From Pseudoxanthomonas japonensis (GTDB lineage Bacteria > Pseudomonadota > Gammaproteobacteria > Xanthomonadales > Xanthomonadaceae), in NCBI RefSeq assembly GCF_010093445.1, contig NZ_PDWW01000017.1, positions 1-64,000 of the forward strand: a DNA stretch of 64,000 bases, read 5' to 3'. The notes beneath the pieces are model-generated. The model had not been told where the DNA came from. It did not search any database and saw only the letters and a program-made list of their open reading frames with translations. This document shows, one piece after another, positions 1 through 8,428 of this stretch. The number at the start of each line of letters is the position of its first letter. Positions within the stretch are counted from its first letter, which is position 1. The position numbers and the translations under genes were made by a program.

Positions 1-106
1 GCGACCATCGTTGCGTTGGCGTTCCGCCCCATGTCGTCGCGGTTCGCATGCCTGCGGTCGATGGCCTCATCACGGCAAACATTCGAGTTCCTGTCGTCCA
101 TGCCTG

Positions 107-958
107 TCATAACAACGGGATGTCCTTCTCGTCGGTTGGGAAGCCGAAGGCCTCGCGCATCCGGCGGTAGCTGTCGGGCATGGGGGGGCGCTGGTAGCCG
201 CGCTGGAGCAGCCATTGCTGGCACCGGCGCTGCCACTCCGGGTTCTTGGAATCGCCCGGGTGCCAGAAGATGGATTCGATGGTGTACTGCTCCGGACGGG
301 CTCCGTGCTCCAGCAGCCAATGGGTGTGCATGAACCCCCCTAGGCCAGCGTATTCATCAACGAAAGCCATGCTCTGACTCTTGGCATTCACATCCGCCCC
401 ACGCTCGACCAGCAGCTTCACGTTCTCCCACTGGTTGCCCATCAGGCGGGCCTGCAGCAGGAGGGTTTCGCCATTACTGTTGCGCGTATCCGGATCGCCG
501 CCATGATCCAGCAGCAGCCGCAGGTAGATCGGATCATCGGCCTTGGCCGCCCAGACCATGGCGTTGTTTCGTATCCGGCCCTTGAATCGCGTCGTGTGCT
601 GCAGGGGATGAAGTTCGGCGGCATTGGGATCGGCGCCATTCTCCAGCATCGCCTTCAGCCCGGCCGGGTTGCCGGTGAGGATCGGCCAAGCGAGCAGCGG
701 CAGGCCTTCGGGGCTGAAGACGGTGTCCGGGTCGACGCCTTCCTCCTTCATCAGCCGGCGGACTTCGCGGGTATCGCCGTGCTCGGCGGCCACCGCCAGC
801 GCCTGCGCCTTGGGATTGCCGGGGAAGGACTGTTCCAGGTCCAGGAACGACCGCGAGGTCGGCGGCGGCGCCTGCAGGCAGGCGGTCAGCAGCAGTGCCG
901 CGCAGAGTCCGGCGACGGCGTGGACCAGCTTCCTTGTCAGTGCATTGGCTGCCACCAT
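107..958 (-). CDS. ankyrin-repeat lipoprotein
   Basis: Encodes about 283 residues. The N-terminus is a hydrophobic signal segment ending in LLLTAC (Cys about residue 27), a lipobox, so an outer- or inner-membrane lipoprotein is likely. The body shows ankyrin-type repeats: AAEHGDTREVRRLM, LLAWPILTGNPAGLKAMLENGADPNA, a match ending LLLDHGGDPDT, and LLVERGADVNA. I chose the ATG at 958, preceded by CAGGGAT, over an in-frame TTG at 982. The role is presumably protein binding in the periplasm; partner unknown. It is separated from cydC by about 285 bp and looks monocistronic. Repeat family is clear, function is not. Confidence 0.8.
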   Translation of the reverse strand: MVAANALTRKLVHAVAGLCAALLLTACLQAPPPTSRSFLDLEQSFPGNPKAQALAVAAEHGDTREVRRLMKEEGVDPDTVFSPEGLPLLAWPILTGNPAGLKAMLENGADPNAAELHPLQHTTRFKGRIRNNAMVWAAKADDPIYLRLLLDHGGDPDTRNSNGETLLLQARLMGNQWENVKLLVERGADVNAKSQSMAFVDEYAGLGGFMHTHWLLEHGARPEQYTIESIFWHPGDSKNPEWQRRCQQWLLQRGYQRPPMPDSYRRMREAFGFPTDEKDIPLL

Positions 959-1243
959 CCCGATCCCTGATGCTTCCTGCAACGACGGCGATCACGCATG
1001 TCCGATCCGATCGGTGGCGGGGTGTCTGCCCGTCCGCCAGCGCATCCGGCTGGGCATCACCCGGCCAATCGGCTGCGTCGGAACGAAGCTAGTGCGTTTT
1101 GTCTATCGGCGCAACTCACGTTGCCGCATCGGAGGGGCTCGTTTCTGAACCGGGGCAATCATCCGGGGTGCTGAGGTGCTCTTGTCGCGAACGCATCTGG
1201 CGCCTTCATCGGCGCGCGCTGCTCACACCGTTGCCATGAACGT
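959..1243. other. intergenic, ankyrin gene upstream region
   Basis: This 285-bp gap follows the end of cydC and precedes the start of the minus-strand ankyrin gene, so it should contain that gene's promoter. I found no convincing promoter hexamers, no terminator with a T-tract and no RNA gene in it. Confidence 0.4.
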
Positions 1244-2923
1244 CTACGGGCAGCGTTCCAGTCGCCCATCGCGCAAGCGGTAGCGCGCGTGCACGACACT
1301 CACGGGCACGCTGCCATGACTGATGATGAGCAAGCTGCGCCCGCCGGCGACCTCGGCGAAGTCCCGCATCAGCGCATCCGCCGTGTCCTGGTCGAGGCCT
1401 TCGGTAGGCTCGTCGAGCAGCAGCAGCGGCGTGTCGCGCAGCAGGGCGCGGGCCAGCGCGAGGCGGCGTGATTGGCCGGCCGACAGCGTCGCGCCGTTCT
1501 CGCCCACCCAGGTATCCAGGCCGGCATCGCGAAAGCGGGCGTCCAGCTTCACCTGGGCCAGCGCGCGCCATAACCGTTCGTCGTCGGCATCGGGATCACC
1601 GAGTCGCAGGTTCTCGCGCACGCTGCCTGAGAACACCGGTGCGTCCTGCGGCAACCACGCGATGCGCGCATGCCAATCCGCCGGGTGCAGGGTCGCCAGA
1701 TCGTCGCCAGCGAACGAGACCCTTCCTGCCTGGGGTGCCTGCAATCCAAGCACCAGCGCCAGCAGCGACGACTTGCCTTCGCCGCTGTCGCCCGCGACCA
1801 GCACGCGTTCGCCGGGCGCGATGCGGAGGCTGGCACCGTCCAGCACTTGCCGCGTCGTGCCCGGCCAGGCGAATACGACATCCTCCAGCGCCAGCGCACC
1901 CTGCGATGCCGGTACTTGCGGGCCGGCGCGCATGGCGTCCACGGTGGACGACCCATCGACCGCCGCTTCCAGTCGCCGTCCGGCAACCATCGCTGCGCGC
2001 CATGCCTGCCACGCCGGCGCGATCGTCGCGCAGGCCTCCAGCAGGGCGACCGTCATGAAGAACAGTCCGCCTGCCGCGGCGGCACCGATGCGAGCGGCGT
2101 GCACGGCCGTCAGCAATACCCACAGCATCGACGGCAAGGCGACCGCGGTGACGAGCGCATGCGCCAGCGTGGCCAGTGCGAGTCGCTGCTTGCGCCGGTC
2201 TTCCCATCGGGCAACCTCACGACTCCGCTCATCCAGCGCCGCCCGCCACGCCGCGGTGGCGTCCATCGCCACCAGATCCTGCTGGCCCTCGACGCCTTCC
2301 TGCACGGCGGCACGCAGGCGCATGCGTGCCATCGCGCGTTCGTCTTCCAGCGCTGCCACGCTGCGCACGGCCAGCCAGGGCGCCAGCGCCGCGATGAGCG
2401 ACAGCGCCGCCAGCAGCACAAGGCCGGCCGCCGGCAGTACCGCGAGCGCCACCAGCGTCGCCAGCAGGCACAGCGCCAGTACCGCGAGCAGGGGGCCGAT
2501 AGCGCGCACCAGCAGGCCGTCGACCGCATCGATGTCGGCCATCAGCCGCGCCATCAGTTCGCCGATGCGGAAACGGCCGAGTCCCAGCGGCGCCAGCGGC
2601 AGCGCGCGGGCGAAGAACCAGGTGCGCAGGTCGCGCGCGATGCGCAGCGTCACGTCGTGGCCGAGCAGCTTCTCGCCGTAGCGCGACAGGATGCGCACGA
2701 AGGTCAGCGCGCGGATGCCGGCGGATGGCCCGAAGAAGTTGAAGCCGACCGCGGCGCTGCCTGCCAGTGCGGCGGCCGTGAGGAAGTGCCCGGACAGGCC
2801 GAGCAGGGCGGTGCCCGCGAGCAGGGTCAGCAACAGCAGGCCGACCGACCAGGCGATGCGCAGGCGATGACGCGCAAGTACGTCGCGCAGCGTGGTCGTG
2901 CGGTCGTCCTTGTGCGCGTTCAT
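1244..2923 (-). CDS. cydC: CydC, heterodimeric ABC exporter subunit for cytochrome bd assembly
   Basis: A 559-residue fused permease/ATPase. The N-terminal part (about residues 20-300) is a type I ABC exporter membrane domain with six hydrophobic segments. The C-terminal part holds a Walker A GDSGEGKSS, a signature LSAGQSRR (Ala replacing the usual second Gly) and Walker B LLLLDEP. CydDC is known to export reduced thiols (glutathione, cysteine) to the periplasm and to be needed for heme d/bd oxidase maturation. The start ATG overlaps the stop of cydD by 4 bp (ATGA), so translation is coupled. It is the last gene of the cco-cyd minus-strand cluster. Confidence 0.93.
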   Translation of the reverse strand: MNAHKDDRTTTLRDVLARHRLRIAWSVGLLLLTLLAGTALLGLSGHFLTAAALAGSAAVGFNFFGPSAGIRALTFVRILSRYGEKLLGHDVTLRIARDLRTWFFARALPLAPLGLGRFRIGELMARLMADIDAVDGLLVRAIGPLLAVLALCLLATLVALAVLPAAGLVLLAALSLIAALAPWLAVRSVAALEDERAMARMRLRAAVQEGVEGQQDLVAMDATAAWRAALDERSREVARWEDRRKQRLALATLAHALVTAVALPSMLWVLLTAVHAARIGAAAAGGLFFMTVALLEACATIAPAWQAWRAAMVAGRRLEAAVDGSSTVDAMRAGPQVPASQGALALEDVVFAWPGTTRQVLDGASLRIAPGERVLVAGDSGEGKSSLLALVLGLQAPQAGRVSFAGDDLATLHPADWHARIAWLPQDAPVFSGSVRENLRLGDPDADDERLWRALAQVKLDARFRDAGLDTWVGENGATLSAGQSRRLALARALLRDTPLLLLDEPTEGLDQDTADALMRDFAEVAGGRSLLIISHGSVPVSVVHARYRLRDGRLERCP

Positions 2924-4608
2924 GGCGCGTGTCTTCCCCTGTGCAGGCGACCGTCGCGCACGTGCCAGACCTGCATCATCGTCGCCTGTGCCGCGTCGCT
3001 GTGGGTGGCCATCAGTACGCCGCGGCCCTTCGCGAACCGGAGGATCGCCAGCAGTACGGCGGCCTCGGTGTCGGGATCGAGGAAGGCGGTGGGCTCGTCG
3101 AGCAGCAGCAGGTCGGGGTCGCGCAGGAACACGCGCGCCAGCGCCACGCGTCGCGCTTCGCCGCCCGACAGGCCGAAGCCGCGTTCGCCGATCACCGTGT
3201 CCAGCCCGTCCGGTAACCGTGCCGCGAAGCGCATCACCTGCGCCGCCTCGGCAGCCTGTTCCAGTTCCGCATCGGAAGCATCGGCTTTCGCCATGCGAAG
3301 GTTGTCGCGCAAGGTTCCGGCGAACAGGAACGGGCGCTGCGGCGCATAGCCGATGCGCAGGCCGGGCGCGCGCTGCAGGCTTCCCGAGTGCACCGGCAGC
3401 CAGCCGGCCAGCGCTTCCAGCAGCGTGCTCTTGCCATCGCCGCTGGCGCCCGTGAGTGCGACGTGCTGATCGCGTCCAAGGTCGAGCGTGATGTCGCGCA
3501 GTACGTCGTGCGTGGCGGCGGGATGGCGCAGCGCGATGCCGCGCGCGCTGACGAGCGGTGCCGAGGCGTCCGACGTCCCGACGCCGTCGTCCGTGACGAC
3601 AGGAACATCGTCTTCCAGCACCATCGCGATCTCGTCCATCGCCGCCAGTGCTGCGGCGCGGTCGTGGTAATGCGTGGCGAGGCGCCGCAGCGGCGCGTAG
3701 AACTCCGGCGCCAGCAACAGGCAGAACACGCCCATGCCGAGCGTCAGCGGCGTGGCGCGCAGGTCCAGCATGCCCAGGTAGCTCAGGCCCAGGTACAGCG
3801 CGATCATCGCGACGCTGAGCGAGGCGAAGAACTCCAGCACCGCCGACGACAGGAAGGCGATGCGGAGCACGCGCAGGCTGCGCACGCGCAGTTCCTCGGC
3901 GGCGGCGCGGATGCCCTGCAGTTCGGCGTCGCCCCGGCCGTACAGCCGGATCAGCCCGAGGCCACGCAGGCGATCGGCGAAGTGGCCCCCCATCCGTGTC
4001 AGCGCCTGCAACTGCCGTTGGCTGGCTGCCTGCGCGCCCCAGCCGACCAGCATCATGAAGATGGGCACCAGCGGCATCGTCAGCAGCAGGACCAGCCCGA
4101 CGGTACGGTCGACGAAGAACGCGGCGAGCAGGATCGCCAGCGGCACGCCCACCACTTCCGCCCGCAACGGCACGAAGCCGCCGAAGTACCCTTCCAGCGC
4201 ATCCACATGCGCACCCATCCGTTCGGCCAGCGCGCCGCTCTGCTGCGACCGTACCCAGACCGGCCCGCGCGCGACCAGGCCGCGCGCGATGCGCGCGCGC
4301 AGGTCGATGCGGATGGTTTCGACCGCGCGGTCGGCGAGGCGCCGGCCCGCCCACGCCAATCCGGCCCGGAGCAGCAGCGTCGCGAGCAGCGCGAGGAGCA
4401 GTGGCAGCAGCGTGGCGGGCGGCGCATGGTCGACGAGCGCACGCTGCAGGCACGCCGCGATCAGCGCGGCCTGCGGCAGTACCAGCACCCCGCCGGCCAC
4501 ACCCGATGCAGCGGCGGCGCGCAGCGGGTTGCGCGCGACATCGCCGATGGCCCGCAGACGTGCTTTCGCCGAGGCGCCCGTCGGCGCCGCCGTTGCTTCG
4601 CGGCTCAT
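2920..4608 (-). CDS. cydD: CydD, heterodimeric ABC exporter subunit for cytochrome bd assembly
   Basis: A 562-residue ABC exporter half: membrane domain roughly residues 20-310, then an ATPase domain with Walker A GASGDGKSTL, signature LSGGEARRVALAR and Walker B LLLLDEPT. It pairs with the downstream CydC to export thiols and support bd oxidase assembly. The ATG at 4608 (MSREATAAP) overlaps the stop of the preceding TauE/SafE-like gene by 4 bp, which fixes the start; upstream in-frame codons lie inside that gene. CydD preceding CydC is the usual order, but here the pair sits at the end of the cbb3 accessory genes and not beside cydAB. Confidence 0.93.
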   Translation of the reverse strand: MSREATAAPTGASAKARLRAIGDVARNPLRAAAASGVAGGVLVLPQAALIAACLQRALVDHAPPATLLPLLLALLATLLLRAGLAWAGRRLADRAVETIRIDLRARIARGLVARGPVWVRSQQSGALAERMGAHVDALEGYFGGFVPLRAEVVGVPLAILLAAFFVDRTVGLVLLLTMPLVPIFMMLVGWGAQAASQRQLQALTRMGGHFADRLRGLGLIRLYGRGDAELQGIRAAAEELRVRSLRVLRIAFLSSAVLEFFASLSVAMIALYLGLSYLGMLDLRATPLTLGMGVFCLLLAPEFYAPLRRLATHYHDRAAALAAMDEIAMVLEDDVPVVTDDGVGTSDASAPLVSARGIALRHPAATHDVLRDITLDLGRDQHVALTGASGDGKSTLLEALAGWLPVHSGSLQRAPGLRIGYAPQRPFLFAGTLRDNLRMAKADASDAELEQAAEAAQVMRFAARLPDGLDTVIGERGFGLSGGEARRVALARVFLRDPDLLLLDEPTAFLDPDTEAAVLLAILRFAKGRGVLMATHSDAAQATMMQVWHVRDGRLHRGRHAP

Positions 4609-5330
4609 GTGGCCAGCGGCTGGCAGCCGAGCGCGGCGAGCACGCCGTGCAGCGCGGGATGCCGCATCAGCCACGGCGAGGCGATCGTCAGCACGCCAGC
4701 AAAGAGCACGAAGCCGGCCGCCGCGCGACGCACCGACGTGCGCTGCCAGTGGCGGCCGAGGCGTGCGCCGGACCAGGTCAGCGTCACCATCATCGGCAGC
4801 GTGCCCAGGCCGAACATCGCCATCGTCAGCGCGGCATCGCGCGCATTGGCCTGCAGCCACGCCACCGTCAGCAGGCTGAGGCTCAGTCCGCACGGCAGCC
4901 AGCCCCACAGCGCGCCCGCCGCCAGCCTGCGCGGCAGCGTGTCGGCCGGCAGCACGCGCGCATGCAGCGGACGCAGCGCCTGCCACAGCTTCGCGCCTGG
5001 ACGGGCGAGGAAATCGAGCCGGCCACGCTGGTCGAGCAGGCGCAGCGCCAGCACCACCAGCGCCAGTCCCACGCCGACGCGCATGGCGAGCACGGCGGTC
5101 TCGTGCCGCGCCAGCGATAGCAGGCCACCGCCGAACGCACCGACCAGCGCACCCGCGAGCGTGTAGCCGGCGACGCGTCCGAGGTTGAGCTGCAGCGCGC
5201 TGCCCCAGCCCTGGCGCGAAGACACGGCGGAAAAACCGGTGGCGATGCCGCCGCACATCACCGCGCAATGCGTACTGCCCACCAGGCCGGCCAGCAGCGC
5301 GGCGAGCAGGACCGGAACGTCAGGCGCCAT
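4605..5330 (-). CDS. TauE/SafE-like (UreH-domain) membrane protein of cbb3 assembly cluster
   Basis: A 241-residue protein with about six hydrophobic segments. The N-terminal motif GSTHCAVMCGGI is the hallmark of the SafE/UreH-type membrane proteins that accompany ccoGHIS in many proteobacteria. A second conserved patch, WGWLPCGLSLSLL, is also typical. Members of this group have been connected with copper or thiol handling during oxidase maturation; the exact transported species is not established. I chose the ATG at 5330 (MAPDVPVLL), which overlaps the end of ccoS, and 4-bp coupling to cydD follows. Confidence 0.8.
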   Translation of the reverse strand: MAPDVPVLLAALLAGLVGSTHCAVMCGGIATGFSAVSSRQGWGSALQLNLGRVAGYTLAGALVGAFGGGLLSLARHETAVLAMRVGVGLALVVLALRLLDQRGRLDFLARPGAKLWQALRPLHARVLPADTLPRRLAAGALWGWLPCGLSLSLLTVAWLQANARDAALTMAMFGLGTLPMMVTLTWSGARLGRHWQRTSVRRAAAGFVLFAGVLTIASPWLMRHPALHGVLAALGCQPLAT

Positions 5331-5514
5331 CGTCGCCTTCGCGGACGGGCGGCGCGGCCGGCGCACGCGGCTTCGCGGGTGCATCGTCGAGGATGTCCAG
5401 CGCGGGCGTGTCGAGGTCGTCGAACTGGCCCTTGCGCACCGCCCACGCGAACGCGGCGATCGCCAGGCCCAGCAGGACCAGGCTGATCGGCAACAGCATC
5501 AGCAGGATGTTCAT
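5320..5514 (-). CDS. ccoS: CcoS, cbb3 oxidase maturation small membrane protein
   Basis: A 64-residue protein: one N-terminal transmembrane helix, then the conserved AFAWAVRKGQFDDLDTPA segment diagnostic of the CcoS/FixS family, and an Ala/Pro-rich tail. CcoS is required for incorporation of heme b and copper cofactors into CcoN. The start overlaps the ccoI stop (TCAT at 5511-5514) and the end overlaps the following gene by 11 bp. Length is slightly longer than the typical 50-60 residues because of the tail. Confidence 0.92.
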   Translation of the reverse strand: MNILLMLLPISLVLLGLAIAAFAWAVRKGQFDDLDTPALDILDDAPAKPRAPAAPPVREGDDGA

Positions 5515-7883
5515 GCCGCCATCTCCGTGGACGTGCGCGCCAGCCGCAGCGCGTTGAGGGTGACCACCAGCGAGGATACCGCCATCCCCAGCGCCGCGAT
5601 CCACGGCGTCACCATGCCGGCGGCCGCCAGCGGCACGGCGAGCAGGTTGTAGCCGGCCGACCAGGCCAGGTTCTGCTTCACCAGCCGGCGCGACAGGCGC
5701 GCGATGCGCACGGCGTCGGCGATGCGCAGCAGGGAAGGTCCGGTGGCCACCAGATCCGCGGCCTGTTGCGCCAGCGGCGCGCCTTCGCCCATCGCGACCG
5801 ACACGTCGGCACCGGCCAGCACCGGCGCGTCGTTGAGGCCATCGCCGACCATCGCGACGATGCGGCCTTCGGACTGCAGTTGCCGCACGCGCGCCAGCTT
5901 GTCTTCCGGTGATTGGCGGGCGAGCGTCGCATCGATGCCGAGCGCCTGCGCCAGCCGCCGCACCGCCGCATCGCCGTCGCCGCTGGCCAGATGGATGCGC
6001 ATGCCCTGCGCGCGCAGCGCCGCAAGGGCTGCCGCGGCATCGTCGCGCGGCTTCTCGTCGAGGGTGAAGCGGGCCACGCCGCGTTCGCCATCGCCCAGCC
6101 ACAGCGCGCCGTCGTCGTCGCGGCCTGCGGCCCAGTCGGCGCGGCCGAAGCGCCAGTGGCGGCCGTCGACATCGCCTTCCACGCCCAGGCCTGCGCGGGC
6201 GACGACGGACGTGGCGGCATCGCGCGCGTCGACATCGGCGAAGGCGGTGGCGATCGGATGGCCGCTGTCCTGCTCCAGCGCGGCGACCACCCGCGTGGCC
6301 GCCTCCGTGCCCAGTTCGCCGAAGACGTCCACGGCGACGCGTGCAGGGCGGCCGTCGCTGAGCGTGCCGGTCTTGTCGAACACGACGTCGGTCGCGCGTG
6401 CCAGCGTATCCAGCGCTTCGGGCCGCGGGGCGAGCACGCCGCAGCGGGCCAGCGCGCCGTGCGCGGCCGCCAGCACCGCCGGCACCGACAGCGACAGCGC
6501 GCACGGGCAGCTGATCACCAGCAGGGCCAGCGTCACTTCGAACGCGCGCTCCGGCTGGTAGAACCGCCAGCCGGTGTAGACGGCCACCGCGAGCACCAGC
6601 AGCGTCAGTACGAAATGCCGCCCGATGCGGTCGGCGGCGCGTGCCAGCGGCGGGCGGTGGCCCTGCGCGCGGTCCACCAGTTCCGCCAGCTGCGACAGGC
6701 GTGTCGATGTGCCGGTGGCGGTGACGCGCAGCCGCGCGGGCCGTTCGCGGCAGGTGGTGCCGGCGTAGACCGTCTCGCCCGCGTGGCGGCGCACGGGCCG
6801 GGATTCGCCGGTCAACAGCGCTTCCTCGAAATCCGCTGCGCCATCCAGCAGTACGCCGTCGGCGGGCACGCCTTCGCCGGCCGGCAGGCAGACCACGTCG
6901 TCCCTCCGCAGCGCGGACGGCGGTACCGATTCCCGGGTGCCGTCGTCGCGCTCGCGGATCGCGAACACCGGCTGCGCCCGCGCCAGCGCGTCCACCTGCG
7001 CGGTGGCGACGTTGCGCGCGCGCTGTTCCAGCATGCGCGCGGCCAGCAGCAGGAACACGAACATCACCGCCGCGTCGTACCAGACGTGCGTGCCGCCGCG
7101 GATGGTCTCGACCAGGCTGGCGAAGTAGGCGAGCAGGGTGGAGCTGGCGATCAGCGTGTCCATGCCCACGTGGCGTGCGCGCAGTTCGCGCGCCATGCCG
7201 GCCAGGAACGGCCAGCCGCTGTAGAACACCACCGGCGTGCTGACCAGGAAGGTCAGCCAGCGGAACAGGTCGCGCGTCGGCAACGGCATCGTCGCGTTGA
7301 CGTCGAGATACAGCGCTTCGGCCAGCATCATCGCCTGCAGCGAACCGAGGCCCGCCACGCCCAGCCGCAGCAGCCAGCGCCGGCGTTCGGACAGGCGTGC
7401 CTGTTCGCGTGCATCGCCGGTGGCGAGATAGGGGCGGTAGCCGAGCATCGCCAGGCGCTGCAGCAGCGCGGAGAGTTTCGTGCGCGCCGGATCCCAGGCG
7501 ATGCGGATGCGGCCGGTGACGGCGTTGGCGGTGGTGTCGAGCACGCCGGCTTCACGGGCGAGCGCGCGGTCGATCAGCCAGGCGCAGGCGGCGCAGCGCA
7601 TGCCGTCGGTGAGCAGCACGATCTCGCGGCCGCCCTCGACGGCACGGCTGTGCTCGTCCAGCAGTTCGCTGCGGTCCCAGCTGTCCAGGTCCAGCCGGTC
7701 GGGCTGCACGCGATTGGCGTTCGCGCTGCGCAGGCGATAGTAGCTGCCCAGGTCCGCGTCCTCGATCCACGCCGCGGCGGCGGCGCAGCCCTCGCAGCAG
7801 AAGACATGGTCGCCCGCCGTGACCGGGTGCCCGCTGGCGACCGGTTCGCCGCAGTGATGGCAGGGCACCACGGGCGCGTCCAT
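5511..7883 (-). CDS. ccoI: CcoI/FixI, copper-exporting P1B-type ATPase for cbb3 assembly
   Basis: A 790-residue P-type ATPase. An N-terminal metal-binding region has CHHCGEP and CCEGCAAAA, then an HMA domain with GMRCAACAW (about residues 97-105). Core motifs are ISCPCALSLS (CPC metal site), DKTGTLSDG (phosphorylated Asp), and GDGLNDAPVL. This class delivers copper to the CuB site of cbb3 oxidase and is distinct from detoxification CopA by its N-terminus and its place in the cco cluster. I chose the ATG at 7883 (MDAPVVPCHH), 8 bp after the end of ccoH, over much longer upstream read-through. Confidence 0.93.
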   Translation of the reverse strand: MDAPVVPCHHCGEPVASGHPVTAGDHVFCCEGCAAAAAWIEDADLGSYYRLRSANANRVQPDRLDLDSWDRSELLDEHSRAVEGGREIVLLTDGMRCAACAWLIDRALAREAGVLDTTANAVTGRIRIAWDPARTKLSALLQRLAMLGYRPYLATGDAREQARLSERRRWLLRLGVAGLGSLQAMMLAEALYLDVNATMPLPTRDLFRWLTFLVSTPVVFYSGWPFLAGMARELRARHVGMDTLIASSTLLAYFASLVETIRGGTHVWYDAAVMFVFLLLAARMLEQRARNVATAQVDALARAQPVFAIRERDDGTRESVPPSALRRDDVVCLPAGEGVPADGVLLDGAADFEEALLTGESRPVRRHAGETVYAGTTCRERPARLRVTATGTSTRLSQLAELVDRAQGHRPPLARAADRIGRHFVLTLLVLAVAVYTGWRFYQPERAFEVTLALLVISCPCALSLSVPAVLAAAHGALARCGVLAPRPEALDTLARATDVVFDKTGTLSDGRPARVAVDVFGELGTEAATRVVAALEQDSGHPIATAFADVDARDAATSVVARAGLGVEGDVDGRHWRFGRADWAAGRDDDGALWLGDGERGVARFTLDEKPRDDAAAALAALRAQGMRIHLASGDGDAAVRRLAQALGIDATLARQSPEDKLARVRQLQSEGRIVAMVGDGLNDAPVLAGADVSVAMGEGAPLAQQAADLVATGPSLLRIADAVRIARLSRRLVKQNLAWSAGYNLLAVPLAAAGMVTPWIAALGMAVSSLVVTLNALRLARTSTEMAA

Positions 7884-7891
7884 CGCGGGAC

Positions 7892-8428
7892 TCAGCCGCC
7901 CCCGAGGGAGGGCGCCAGGCGCGAGGCCTGCGTGTCCTTCTGCAGGCGGCCGCGGATGCGCCAGTGGTGGTTGTCGGGCGACAGCTGCAGGTTCCAGTCG
8001 TGGCGCGTGTCGATCTCGGCGGGCGCGGTCCAGCCGGTGGTCGTGCGCGCCAGCGGCAGGCGCACGTCCTGCGCGGCTTCGGTGGGGTGCGTCAGCACCA
8101 GGACGAGCGCGGTCTCGCGATCGAACTCGCCGGTCACCGCGGTCAGTTCCACGTGGTCGGGACGGACCTGCACGATGGCGCTGAGCTGGCGCTGCGCGGC
8201 GCGTTCGTCCGGTCCCAGGTCGGTGGTCTGGATCTGCGACACGCGCTGCACGTCGTCGATGACGGGATCGGCACCGCCGGCACGGACGGCGGTCACCACC
8301 AGCCAGAGGCCGGCCACGACCGAGGCCAGCGGCAGGCCCCATACCAGCCACACCATCGGCTCCTTCCAGAACGGGCGGGTGTTGGCGGCGGGAGCATCGC
8401 CGGCGAGAGCAGCGGGTTTCATGGTCAT
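7892..8428 (-). CDS. ccoH: CcoH/FixH-family cbb3 assembly membrane protein
   Basis: A 178-residue protein with one N-terminal transmembrane segment (about residues 25-48, KEPMVWLVWGLPLASVVAG) and a periplasmic domain, matching FixH-like proteins that sit between ccoG and ccoI. CcoH interacts with the assembling cbb3 complex in other bacteria and is needed for its stability. The ATG at 8428 overlaps the ccoG stop by 4 bp; an in-frame ATG two codons later (8422) is an alternative. The family is poorly conserved, so the call rests on length, topology and position. Confidence 0.83.
   Translation of the reverse strand: MTMKPAALAGDAPAANTRPFWKEPMVWLVWGLPLASVVAGLWLVVTAVRAGGADPVIDDVQRVSQIQTTDLGPDERAAQRQLSAIVQVRPDHVELTAVTGEFDRETALVLVLTHPTEAAQDVRLPLARTTTGWTAPAEIDTRHDWNLQLSPDNHHWRIRGRLQKDTQASRLAPSLGGG

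Noticed and set aside
1-106. Plus-strand frame beginning at 16 as a gene
   Set aside because: It runs antisense into the ankyrin gene and its translation is Arg/Ser-rich without any motif.
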